Positions 7,202-15,441 of a stretch of 39,162 nucleotides of DNA are shown piece after piece (positions within the stretch are counted from its first letter, which is position 1; each line of letters starts with the position of its first letter). The notes beneath the pieces were generated by a model. That model searched no databases. It had not been told where the DNA came from and saw only the letters and a program-made list of their open reading frames with translations. A program made the translations under genes and the position numbers. The stretch is from an uncultured Streptococcus sp. (lineage in GTDB: Bacteria; Bacillota; Bacilli; Lactobacillales; Streptococcaceae): the NCBI RefSeq assembly GCF_905372115.1, contig NZ_CAJPNR010000016.1, positions 1 to 39,162 of the forward strand, given 5' to 3'.

Positions 7202-9646
7202 ATGACACAAAATGATTATAAGTATGCCGTTGTGGATTTGGAGGCTACAGGAACGGGCAGTAGTGCAAAGATTATCCAGATTGGCATTGTTCTGATTGAG
7301 AATGGAATTATTACCAAGACTTATGAAACAGATGTCAATCCTCATGAGGAACTGGATGAGCATATCAAAGAGCTGACAGGTTTAGATGATGAGCGACTGA
7401 GCCAAGCCCCAGAGTTTTCACAGGTAGCGGCTGAAGTATATGAGCTGATTCAGGATGCGATTTTTGTCGCTCATAATGTCAAGTTTGATGCCAATCTACT
7501 AGCGGAGGCCCTTTTCTGGGAAGGGTTTGACTTGCTGACACCGCGTGTGGACACGGTAGAGCTGGCTCAGGTCTTCTACCCGACCTTTGATAAATATTCT
7601 TTGGGTAATCTCTGCGATCTGCTGGATATTTCTTTGGAAAACGCCCACACTGCTTTGGCAGATGCTCAAGCAACGGCTCAGCTATTTTTAAAAATACAAG
7701 ACAAAATCAAGAGCCTGCCCAAGGCCTTGGTTGAGAAAATGCTAACTTTGGCGGACAGCATTATCTATGAGTCTCGCTTGGCTATCGAGGAAGTTTATCA
7801 GACGATGCCGGATCAGCAAAATAAGGAACTGCAATCCTGCCATGGTATTTTCCTACAACGTCCCCAAAAGCTGACTTCGGAAAAGAAATTGTCGCAAGAT
7901 TTCCTGACCAATCTATACTTGCTGGGATTAGAAGAGCGGCCTGAACAGCTCAAGTTTGCTCGTTTTATGGAGGAAGCTCTGAACCAGCAGGAGGCTAGTT
8001 TTTTAGAGGCGCAGACAGGTTTGGGCAAGACCTTCGGCTACTTGCTGCCCATTCTGTCTAGAGGTCAAGAAAAAGTACTAGTGACGGTTCCGACTAAGAT
8101 TCTGCAAGACCAGCTGCTGCAAAAGGAAGGACGATTGTTGGAGGAAGTCTTTGGTATTTCCTTTCACAGTCTCAAGAGTCCGGAGAATTATCTCAAGCTG
8201 GACCATTTCTATCAGACACTGGATAGGGAATATGACAACCATTTGGTTAATCGTTGCAAGTTGCAACTCTTGGTCTGGCTGACAGAAACTAAAACAGGTG
8301 ACTTGAATGAAATCGGGCAGGCTCATCGCTTTTCAAGCTACTTCAATGAAATCCGTCATGATGGCAAGCTAAGCAAACATTCTCTTTTTTATGAGGAAGA
8401 TTTTTGGCGGCTGGGACAGGTCAAGGCGGCCACCAGTCGAGTCGTGATTACCAATCATGCTTACCTGCTGACGCGTTTAGAGGATGACCAGTCTTTGCTG
8501 GACAATCGTATTCTGGTAGTTGATGAAGCTCAGAAGATGTTTTTTGCCTTGGAAAGCTTCTCTCAGGCCAGTATAAATCTAACTAAAACGCTGCAACAGA
8601 TAAATCATCTCCTTCAGGAAGAAGGGGAACTTCTGCAGCAACGACTTTTGCAAAGTATTCAGTTTGAGCTGGCTGATGCAGCTGAGCGACATCGCAAGAA
8701 AACGCCTGAGTTAAGTTCAGAAAAAATTGCACGGCTGCTTCAGGATGTGTCCGAGTTAAAGACAAGTGCACTGCCTGAGCTACAGCACTTGTTCAGTGGC
8801 AAATACCAGTATTATTGGTTGGTTGATGAAGTTTTGGCAGATCATCGCTTGATGACTCTGCATGCTGGCCGTTCAGAATTGCTGCATTTTACAGACTTTT
8901 TGCCTGAAAGGGCCAAGGTTATCTTGGTTTCGTCTACTCTGGAAATCAGCTCTAAGGTCAATCTGGCCCAGTTGCTAGGCTTTGAAAGTTATCACTTTTA
9001 CAAGCTGAAAAGCAAGAAGAAGCCACTGCAGAAGCTCTTTTTAGATGAAAGTTTTCCAGCAGTAGTGGATTTGTCAACTGATGATTTTGCTCGAGAGATT
9101 GTTGCTTGCCTGCAGGAAGTGGCAGAACTTGGTCTGCCTATCGTCGTCCTCTTCACTTCTAAAGACTTGCTTTTGGCTGTTTCGGACTTGCTGGCTCTGC
9201 CGCATTTGGCCCAATATAAAAATGGCGATGCCGGCAATATCAAGCGGCGTTTTGATAGAGGAGAGGCAGGAATTCTTTTGGGCTCTGGCAGCTTCTGGGA
9301 GGGGGCGGATTTTGCTGAGCAAGAACAGATTATTCAGCTGATCACTCGGATTCCATTTGACAATCCCAAGGATTTCTTTGTGCAGAAGATCAACAGCCGC
9401 CTGAAAGCGGAAGGTAAGAATGCCTTTTATGATTATCAACTGCCTCTTGCCATCTTGCGGCTTAAGCAGGCCATTGGCCGGACCCGGCGCAATGAACATC
9501 AGAAGTCAGCTGTTATTCTTTTGGACAATCGAATCTCTAGTAAACGCTATGGCAAGCAGATTCAGCATCATCTGTCACAATTAGCTTCTTTGGATATTCT
9601 GCCGGAGGCAGCCATTATGCAGGAATTACAAGACTTTTTTGACTGA
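7202..9646 (+). CDS. dinG: DinG-family DnaQ-like exonuclease / helicase-like protein
   Basis: 814 residues. An N-terminal DEDDh 3'-5' exonuclease domain (about 1-170) has Asp12 and Glu14 (VDLEATG) and the later HNVKFD and HTALADA motifs. An XPD/DinG-like ATPase domain follows: Walker A AQTGLGKT (Lys276), DEAQ box (441-444), and GSGSFWEGADF and QAIGRTRRNE near the C-terminus. Firmicute DinG proteins carry this fused exonuclease and lack the FeS cluster; the S. aureus homologue showed nuclease rather than helicase activity (from memory). The ATG at 7202 has no ribosome site and the promoter sits nine bases away, so it is probably translated leaderless. A terminator follows. Confidence 0.95.
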   Translation: MTQNDYKYAVVDLEATGTGSSAKIIQIGIVLIENGIITKTYETDVNPHEELDEHIKELTGLDDERLSQAPEFSQVAAEVYELIQDAIFVAHNVKFDANLLAEALFWEGFDLLTPRVDTVELAQVFYPTFDKYSLGNLCDLLDISLENAHTALADAQATAQLFLKIQDKIKSLPKALVEKMLTLADSIIYESRLAIEEVYQTMPDQQNKELQSCHGIFLQRPQKLTSEKKLSQDFLTNLYLLGLEERPEQLKFARFMEEALNQQEASFLEAQTGLGKTFGYLLPILSRGQEKVLVTVPTKILQDQLLQKEGRLLEEVFGISFHSLKSPENYLKLDHFYQTLDREYDNHLVNRCKLQLLVWLTETKTGDLNEIGQAHRFSSYFNEIRHDGKLSKHSLFYEEDFWRLGQVKAATSRVVITNHAYLLTRLEDDQSLLDNRILVVDEAQKMFFALESFSQASINLTKTLQQINHLLQEEGELLQQRLLQSIQFELADAAERHRKKTPELSSEKIARLLQDVSELKTSALPELQHLFSGKYQYYWLVDEVLADHRLMTLHAGRSELLHFTDFLPERAKVILVSSTLEISSKVNLAQLLGFESYHFYKLKSKKKPLQKLFLDESFPAVVDLSTDDFAREIVACLQEVAELGLPIVVLFTSKDLLLAVSDLLALPHLAQYKNGDAGNIKRRFDRGEAGILLGSGSFWEGADFAEQEQIIQLITRIPFDNPKDFFVQKINSRLKAEGKNAFYDYQLPLAILRLKQAIGRTRRNEHQKSAVILLDNRISSKRYGKQIQHHLSQLASLDILPEAAIMQELQDFFD

Positions 9647-9655
9647 ATCTATCTC

Positions 9656-9686
9656 AAATCAGCTGAGCTTTATCGGCTGATTTTTT
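9656..9686 (+). terminator. Rho-independent terminator after dinG
   Basis: AAATCAGC pairs with GCTGATTT around a 12-base loop and runs into TTTTTT. Confidence 0.8.
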
Positions 9687-9715
9687 AGGTTCATTCAGAT
9701 TTTTTGGACAAAATT

Positions 9716-9724
9716 TGTTATAAT
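9716..9724 (+). promoter_or_regulatory. Extended -10 promoter of the YeiH-rodA unit
   Basis: TGTTATAAT, 28 bases before the GTG start at 9752. GAAAGAAGGGG at 9735-9745 is the ribosome site. Confidence 0.7.
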
Positions 9725-9751
9725 GAGAGGCATAGGAAAGAAGGGGTGTTC

Positions 9752-10726
9752 GTGAAAAAATATTTACCAGGAATTCTGTTATCCTTTGGCATAGCGGCTG
9801 TTTCTATCTTTTTAGGCGGTTTGCTTCCCTTGATAGGCTCTAGTGTTTTGGCTATTGTCTTTGGGATGGTTTTGAATAACAGCATGAAGCTGCCGGCTGT
9901 ATTTCAGGAAGGTCTCAGCTTTTCGGGGAAGAAATTGCTGCAGTATTCCATTATCTTTTTAGGATTTTCCATGTCCATAGGTCAGGTTTCTGAGACGGGA
10001 ATTTCTTCTCTTCGTATCAGTCTTATCACTATTCTGATAGCCTTTCTGGCTGCCTATTTGGCTGGCCGTTTCTTTAAGATGAACCGCGTCTTGACTATTT
10101 TAATCGGTTTTGGAACAGCTATCTGCGGCGGCTCTGCCATTGCGGCTGCTTCACCAATCTTGGATGCTGATGAAGAGGATATTGCCTTGTCCATCTCCAC
10201 TATTTTCTTTTTCAATATTTTAGCAGTATTCATTTTCCCTTTTTTAGGGCATTTGTTACAGATGTCGGATGCCTTTTTCGGGACTTGGGCTGGAACGGCC
10301 ATCAATGATACTTCGTCAGTAGTGGCGGCAGGCTATACTTACAGCCCCTCAGCTGGTGATTTGGCGACCATTGTCAAGCTCAGCAGAGCTTTAATGATTG
10401 TACCAGCCTGCTTGATTTTCGTATCTTACCGCTATGTCAAATCCAAGCAATCCGCTCAAAAGACAAATTTGAAACAGATTTTTCCTTGGTTTATAGCTTG
10501 GTTTGTACTAGCCTCACTTGTCAGCAGTCTTGGATTTTTGCCGGCTGCTGTCATCCCCTATACAAAATTCATTTCTCAGTGGCTGATGGCTATGGCCTTG
10601 GCAGCTATTGGCGCAAAGGTTTCCTTTAAGCAGTTTAAGCAAGCAGGAGCAGCGCCTTTGCTGACTGGTGCCTTCGCTTGGTTTTGCGTCGCTGTTTCTA
10701 GCTTGATTATCCAGTATTTTTTCTAA
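9752..10726 (+). CDS. YeiH/UPF0324 family membrane protein (putative sulfate exporter family)
   Basis: 324 residues from GTG 9752, chosen because AAGGGG lies just ahead and the -10 box is upstream. The longer in-frame TTG start at 9704 would overlap the promoter. About ten hydrophobic helices are visible. The motifs KKLLQYSIIFLGFSM, GTAICGGSAIAAASPIL and GTAINDTSSVVAAG are typical of the conserved YeiH family, which is annotated as a putative sulfate exporter without firm biochemical proof. It precedes rodA by 12 bases and probably shares its transcript. Confidence 0.88.
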   Translation: MKKYLPGILLSFGIAAVSIFLGGLLPLIGSSVLAIVFGMVLNNSMKLPAVFQEGLSFSGKKLLQYSIIFLGFSMSIGQVSETGISSLRISLITILIAFLAAYLAGRFFKMNRVLTILIGFGTAICGGSAIAAASPILDADEEDIALSISTIFFFNILAVFIFPFLGHLLQMSDAFFGTWAGTAINDTSSVVAAGYTYSPSAGDLATIVKLSRALMIVPACLIFVSYRYVKSKQSAQKTNLKQIFPWFIAWFVLASLVSSLGFLPAAVIPYTKFISQWLMAMALAAIGAKVSFKQFKQAGAAPLLTGAFAWFCVAVSSLIIQYFF

Positions 10727-10738
10727 AAAGGAGGGACT

Positions 10739-11971
10739 ATGCCCTATCAAAGACGGACGTTTGAGTCTCGGATTGATTATAGTTTAATTTTGCCTGTTTT
10801 GATGCTGCTATCAATCGGTGTTGTGGCTATTTACATTGCTGTTAGTCATGATTATCCTGACAATGCCTGGCCCATGGTTGGTCAGCAGATTGCTTGGATT
10901 GCGGTGGGCTTCCTGCTCAGCTTTATCCTCATGTTTTTTAACACCAAGTTTCTCTGGGGAATCACACCTTATCTCTATGTTTTTGGTCTTGGCCTCATGG
11001 TCTTGCCTCTGATTTTTTACAGTGAATCGCTGGTAGCCTCCACTGGTGCCAAAAACTGGATTGCTATTCGTGGTGTGACCCTCTTTCAGCCCTCGGAGTT
11101 CATGAAGATTTCATATATTCTCATGCTATCGCGGCTGGTGGTTCATTTTCTCCAGAAACACAAGCAGGATGAGCGAACCCTGGCTTTAGACTTTTTTTTG
11201 ATCCTGAAACTTGGGCTCTATACTTTGCCTGTTCTGGTTCTGTTAACCCTTCAGAGTGATTTGGGGACGGCTCTGGTTTTTGTTGCTATATACGGCGGCA
11301 TCGTTCTACTGTCAGGTGTTTCTTGGAAGATTATCCTGCCGGTCTTTCTGACGGGAGTCCTGCTGTTGGGAGGATTTCTCTTTATCTTTATTTCCGATGG
11401 CGGCCGTGCCTTTCTGCATAATCTAGGAATGCCAACCTACCAAATCAATCGGATTTTGGCTTGGCTTCATCCTTTTGACTACGCTCAGACGACTACCTTT
11501 CAGCAAGCACAGGGACAAATCGCTGTCGGAAGCGGCGGTTTGACTGGTCAAGGCTTTAATGTTTCTAATCTCTTGGTTCCTGTTCGGGAAAGCGATATGA
11601 TTTTCACCGTCATTGCAGAAGATTTTGGCTTTTTGGGCTCAACCTTGGTTATCATGCTCTATTTACTGCTGATTTATCGCATGCTCAAGATTACGATTAA
11701 ATCCAACAACCAGTTTTATACTTATATCTCAACTGGCTTTATCATGATGCTGCTCTTCCATATCTTTGAAAATATTGGAGCGGTGACAGGAATTCTACCT
11801 CTGACAGGGATTCCGCTGCCCTTTATTTCACAGGGCGGTTCTTCCATCATCAGTAATCTTATCGGTGTTGGTCTCCTGCTGTCCGTCTCCTATCAGAACA
11901 GCTTGACGGATGAAAAGAAGGAGCGAATTCCAGCTGTCCGTAAAAAAGTCGTACTGAAGAAATTAAAATAA
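10739..11971 (+). CDS. rodA: Rod shape-determining SEDS glycosyltransferase RodA
   Basis: 410 residues, about ten membrane helices. SEDS landmarks: GAKNWIAIRGVTLFQPSEFMK split over residues 101-121, LQSDLGTALVF, GSGGLTGQGF, and the ESDMIFTVIAEDFGFLG loop with the presumed catalytic Asp286. RodA polymerises lipid II glycans with a class B PBP during peripheral (side-wall) growth in ovococci. RodA rather than FtsW is chosen from length, the N-terminus and context next to gyrB, as in pneumococcus. AAAGGAGGGACT precedes the ATG. It follows the YeiH gene closely; no strong terminator follows. Confidence 0.92.
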   Translation: MPYQRRTFESRIDYSLILPVLMLLSIGVVAIYIAVSHDYPDNAWPMVGQQIAWIAVGFLLSFILMFFNTKFLWGITPYLYVFGLGLMVLPLIFYSESLVASTGAKNWIAIRGVTLFQPSEFMKISYILMLSRLVVHFLQKHKQDERTLALDFFLILKLGLYTLPVLVLLTLQSDLGTALVFVAIYGGIVLLSGVSWKIILPVFLTGVLLLGGFLFIFISDGGRAFLHNLGMPTYQINRILAWLHPFDYAQTTTFQQAQGQIAVGSGGLTGQGFNVSNLLVPVRESDMIFTVIAEDFGFLGSTLVIMLYLLLIYRMLKITIKSNNQFYTYISTGFIMMLLFHIFENIGAVTGILPLTGIPLPFISQGGSSIISNLIGVGLLLSVSYQNSLTDEKKERIPAVRKKVVLKKLK

Positions 11972-12043
11972 AGATAAAGCAAGTTTTTGACTCACAAATC
12001 AGATGTGTTTTTGTGATTGGCTCATATCAGAAAGGATATTTTC

Positions 12044-12592
12044 ATGAAAAAAGCAGCTTTACTCCTAGCTCCCGGCTTTGAAGAAATCGAGGCCTTGACA
12101 GTTGTGGATGTCTTGCGCCGTGCAGGTCTTGTCTGTCATATGATTGGTTTTGATGAATCAGTGACTGGCTCTCACGCCATCACTGTTCAAGCGGATCAGG
12201 TCTGGAAGGGGCGACTGGATGACTACGATATGGTCATTTTGCCAGGTGGGATGCCAGGATCGGCCAATCTTCGTGATGATGACAGCCTGATGCAGGTTTT
12301 GCAGGACTTTCAGCAGTCGGATAAATTCATCGCTGCCATTTGTTCCGCTCCCATTGCTCTTGACCGCGCAGGTATTTTGACTGGTAAGTATTTCACTTGC
12401 TATGATGGTGCGCAAGACAATATTAAAAATGGAACTTACCGTAAAGAAACAGTTCTTGTTGATGGGAAGCTGATTACTAGCCGTGGTCCATCGACTGCCT
12501 TGGCTTTCGCCTATGAGCTGGTTCGTCAGCTGGGAGGAGACGCTGACCAGTTGGCTGATGCCATGCTTTATACAGATGTATTTGGGAATTAA
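12044..12592 (+). CDS. DJ-1/PfpI family protein (ThiJ-like)
   Basis: 182 residues from ATG 12044, preceded by AGAAAGGA; the longer frame from 12017 lacks a ribosome site. LAPGFEEIEALTVVDVLRRAG and the nucleophile elbow AAICSAPIAL with Cys100 place it in the DJ-1 superfamily. Glu13/Glu14 is positioned to contact the cysteine. Members act as glyoxalase III-like, deglycase or stress-related enzymes; the exact reaction is disputed for the family. It is often mis-annotated as a thiamine-pathway protein. A terminator follows at 12600. Confidence 0.92.
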   Translation: MKKAALLLAPGFEEIEALTVVDVLRRAGLVCHMIGFDESVTGSHAITVQADQVWKGRLDDYDMVILPGGMPGSANLRDDDSLMQVLQDFQQSDKFIAAICSAPIALDRAGILTGKYFTCYDGAQDNIKNGTYRKETVLVDGKLITSRGPSTALAFAYELVRQLGGDADQLADAMLYTDVFGN

Positions 12593-12599
12593 AAATATG

Positions 12600-12629
12600 C
12601 TGGGATTCATAATGTTTCCCAGTTTTTTT
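12600..12629 (+). terminator. Rho-independent terminator after the DJ-1 gene
   Basis: CTGGGA pairs with TCCCAG around an 11-base loop, followed by seven T. Confidence 0.8.
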
Positions 12630-12810
12630 GAAGTCTTATTTATCTTCGCAGTCCTCTATATGGAAAGGGTTTAGAGATGTTGAAAAGGACGAAATCAGCA
12701 GCCATTTTTAAATTTTAGATTCTTTGAGATATTTTGTTTAGAAAAAGGGTTGAAAAAGTCGGAAAAGTGCTGGATTCGGGCAAATATTAGCCCCTTTTTC
12801 ATGAAAATTA
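12630..12810. other. Intergenic region before the HAD gene
   Basis: No coding potential seen. At 12778-12799 a short hairpin (GGGC, eight-base loop, GCCC, then CTTTTT) looks like a weak terminator and overlaps the expected -35 area of the HAD promoter. The rest is A/T-rich without clear signals. Confidence 0.5.
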
Positions 12811-12819
12811 TGGTATAAT
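12811..12819 (+). promoter_or_regulatory. Extended -10 promoter of the HAD gene, placed for a leaderless start
   Basis: TGGTATAAT ends seven bases before ATG 12827. The expected transcription start is at or one base before that ATG. An upstream ATG at 12818 overlaps the -10 box itself and cannot be the start of this transcript. Confidence 0.7.
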
Positions 12820-12826
12820 GAAAGGT

Positions 12827-13393
12827 ATGAATTATCAAGATTACATCTGGGATTTAGGTGGAACACTCTTGGATAATTATGAAACTTCGACAGCAGCTTT
12901 TGTTCAAACCTTGAAAGAGTACGGTCTGCAAGCTGGTCATGACGAAGTTTATAAGGCCCTCAAGGTGTCTACGGCCTATGCTGTCCAGCAGTTTGCTCCC
13001 CAAGAAAAAGACTTTTTAAAGTTTTATAAGGCCAATGAAGCAGAAGAGTTGACTCACCCTGTCTTATTTGACGGAGCGGCAGACTTACTTAGGCGGATTG
13101 TGGCTAAGGGTGGTCGGAACTTTCTGGTCTCCCATCGGGATGACCAAGTGCTGGAAATCTTGGAAAAGACTGCCGTTGCATCAGCATTTACAGAAGTGGT
13201 GACATCGGCGAATGGTTTTCCAAGGAAACCCTTACCAGACTCCATGCTCTATCTAAAAGACAAGTATCAGATTGTCTCTGGCTTGGTCATTGGTGACCGG
13301 CCGCTGGATATTGAAGCAGGGCAGGAAGCTGGCTTTGATACCTATCTCTTTGATAATATGCAGCATCTTGAAGAATTTATAGATATTGATTAG
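12827..13393 (+). CDS. HAD-superfamily hydrolase-like protein with altered motif I
   Basis: 188 residues from ATG 12827. HAD architecture: motif I WDLGGTLLD (Asp9), a small helical cap, motif II SHRDD, motif III Lys in PRKPLPDS, motif IV GDRPLDIEAG. In motif I the usual DxDGT reads DLGGT, so the second Asp, the general acid/base of HAD phosphatases, is Gly11. My recollection is that the pneumococcal orthologue next to gyrB has the same DLGGT, so it is a lineage trait, not a decay. It may act on a non-phosphate substrate or bind only. It is 12 bases before gyrB and probably cotranscribed. The start choice follows from the promoter position. Confidence 0.88.
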   Translation: MNYQDYIWDLGGTLLDNYETSTAAFVQTLKEYGLQAGHDEVYKALKVSTAYAVQQFAPQEKDFLKFYKANEAEELTHPVLFDGAADLLRRIVAKGGRNFLVSHRDDQVLEILEKTAVASAFTEVVTSANGFPRKPLPDSMLYLKDKYQIVSGLVIGDRPLDIEAGQEAGFDTYLFDNMQHLEEFIDID

Positions 13394-13405
13394 AAAAGGA
13401 ACACT

Positions 13406-15355
13406 ATGACAGAAGAAAAGCAACAAGATATACAGGCCCAAGAATATGATGCCAGTCAGATCCAGGTCTTAGAAGGCTTAGAAGCCGTTCGTATGCGTCC
13501 GGGGATGTATATCGGTTCGACCTCCAAGGAAGGTCTTCACCATTTAGTATGGGAAATTGTTGACAACTCGATTGATGAGGCGTTGGCTGGTTTTGCTAGC
13601 CACATTCAGGTCTTTATTGAAAAAGACAATTCCATCACAGTAGTAGATAACGGTCGGGGAATTCCTGTTGATATTCAGGAGAAAACAGGCCGTCCGGCCG
13701 TAGAAACCGTCTTTACTGTTCTCCATGCAGGAGGAAAATTCGGCGGTGGCGGATACAAGGTATCGGGAGGTCTGCACGGTGTGGGTTCTTCCGTTGTAAA
13801 TGCCCTCTCCACTCAGCTGGATGTCCGTGTTTATAAAAATGGTCAGATTCATTACCAAGAATACCGTCGCGGTCATGTAGTCGCGGACCTAGAAATCATC
13901 GGTGAGACAGACCGTACTGGTACGACAGTTCACTTTACACCAGATCCAGAAATTTTCACTGAAACAGTAGAATTTGACTTTGAAAAGCTCAATAAGCGGG
14001 TACAAGAACTGGCCTTCCTCAATCGTGGTCTCAGAATTTCCATCACCGATAAGCGAGACGGAATGGAGCAGGTCAAGGATTACCACTATGAGGGTGGGAT
14101 TGCTAGCTATGTCCAATACATCAATGAAAACAAGGATGTAATCTTTGAAACGCCGATTTATACCGACGGCGAAATGGACGATATTACGGTTGAAGTAGCT
14201 ATGCAGTATACGACTGGCTACCACGAAACAGTCATGAGCTTTGCTAATAACATCCATACCCACGAGGGTGGAACGCATGAGCAAGGTTTTCGTACTGCAC
14301 TGACACGGGTTATCAATGACTATGCCAAGAAAAATAAGCTTCTCAAAGAAAATGAGGACAATCTGACTGGAGAAGATGTTCGTGAAGGCTTGACAGCGGT
14401 CATCTCTGTCAAGCATCCCAACCCTCAGTTTGAAGGTCAGACCAAGACCAAGCTGGGCAATAGCGAAGTGGTCAAGATTACCAATCGCCTCTTTAGTGAA
14501 GCTTTCTCAGATTTCCTTTTGGAAAATCCTGCGGTAGCTCGAAAAATCGTTGAAAAAGGAATTTTGGCTTCTAAGGCCAGAATTGCTGCTAAGAGAGCTC
14601 GGGAAGTAACTCGCAAGAAGTCTGGCTTGGAAATCTCCAATCTGCCAGGTAAATTGGCCGACTGCTCGTCTAACGACCCTCAGGAAACTGAACTTTTCAT
14701 CGTGGAGGGGGATTCAGCGGGTGGTTCAGCTAAGTCCGGTCGTAACCGTGAATTTCAGGCCATTCTGCCAATTCGTGGTAAGATTCTCAACGTTGAAAAA
14801 GCCAGCATGGATAAGATATTGGCCAATGAAGAAATCCGCAGTCTCTTTACTGCTATGGGAACTGGCTTCGGTGCTGACTTTGATGTCAGCAAGGCCCGCT
14901 ACCAAAAATTAGTCATCATGACCGATGCCGATGTAGACGGAGCTCATATTCGGACCCTGCTCTTGACTTTGATTTACCGCTATATGAAGCCGGTTCTGGA
15001 AGCTGGATTTGTCTATATCGCTCAGCCGCCAATCTATGGTGTCAAGGTCGGAAGTGAAGTCAAAGAATACATCCAGCCAGGTGCTAATCAGGAAGAAGAG
15101 CTTCAAGCTGCTTTGGCTCGCTACAGTGAAGGTCGCTCCAAGCCAACCATTCAACGCTATAAAGGGCTCGGAGAGATGGATGACCATCAGCTGTGGGAGA
15201 CGACTATGAATCCTGAACATCGCTTGATGGCACGGGTTTCAGTGGATGATGCAGCGGAAGCTGACAAGATTTTTGACATGCTGATGGGGGATCGCGTTGA
15301 ACCTCGTCGTGAATTTATCGAAGAAAATGCTGTATACAGTACGCTCGACGTCTAA
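13406..15355 (+). CDS. gyrB: DNA gyrase subunit B
   Basis: 649 residues, normal length. The GHKL ATPase is seen in VDNSIDEALAG, DNGRGIPV and GGLHGVGSSVVNALS. The TOPRIM domain has VEGDSAGGSAKSGRNREFQA, PLRGK-like PIRGKILNVEKA, and the metal motif DADVDGAHIRTLLLT. The C-terminus ends with QRYKGLGEMDDHQLWETTM. GyrB with GyrA introduces negative supercoils; it is the novobiocin target, and PIRGK/EGDSA is the quinolone region. GyrB rather than ParE is chosen from EGDSAGGSAKSGRNREFQA and context beside ezrA. AAAGGAACACT precedes the ATG. Confidence 0.97.
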   Translation: MTEEKQQDIQAQEYDASQIQVLEGLEAVRMRPGMYIGSTSKEGLHHLVWEIVDNSIDEALAGFASHIQVFIEKDNSITVVDNGRGIPVDIQEKTGRPAVETVFTVLHAGGKFGGGGYKVSGGLHGVGSSVVNALSTQLDVRVYKNGQIHYQEYRRGHVVADLEIIGETDRTGTTVHFTPDPEIFTETVEFDFEKLNKRVQELAFLNRGLRISITDKRDGMEQVKDYHYEGGIASYVQYINENKDVIFETPIYTDGEMDDITVEVAMQYTTGYHETVMSFANNIHTHEGGTHEQGFRTALTRVINDYAKKNKLLKENEDNLTGEDVREGLTAVISVKHPNPQFEGQTKTKLGNSEVVKITNRLFSEAFSDFLLENPAVARKIVEKGILASKARIAAKRAREVTRKKSGLEISNLPGKLADCSSNDPQETELFIVEGDSAGGSAKSGRNREFQAILPIRGKILNVEKASMDKILANEEIRSLFTAMGTGFGADFDVSKARYQKLVIMTDADVDGAHIRTLLLTLIYRYMKPVLEAGFVYIAQPPIYGVKVGSEVKEYIQPGANQEEELQAALARYSEGRSKPTIQRYKGLGEMDDHQLWETTMNPEHRLMARVSVDDAAEADKIFDMLMGDRVEPRREFIEENAVYSTLDV

Positions 15356-15391
15356 AAAAATCAGAAAAATCAACCATTATGGGCAAAAATA

Positions 15392-15400
15392 TGATATAAT
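15392..15400 (+). promoter_or_regulatory. Extended -10 promoter of ezrA
   Basis: TGATATAAT, 41 bases before ATG 15442; AAGGAG at 15430-15435 is the ribosome site. Confidence 0.7.
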
Positions 15401-15441
15401 CATTATGTTTGCTTTATAGTAACAATGTGAAGGAGTTCTAT

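Noticed and set aside
9074..9499. 141-codon minus-strand frame inside dinG
   Set aside because: Antisense to the conserved C-terminal helicase motifs, no ribosome site.
13889..14416. 175-codon minus-strand frame in gyrB
   Set aside because: Antisense shadow of the conserved GyrB coding region.
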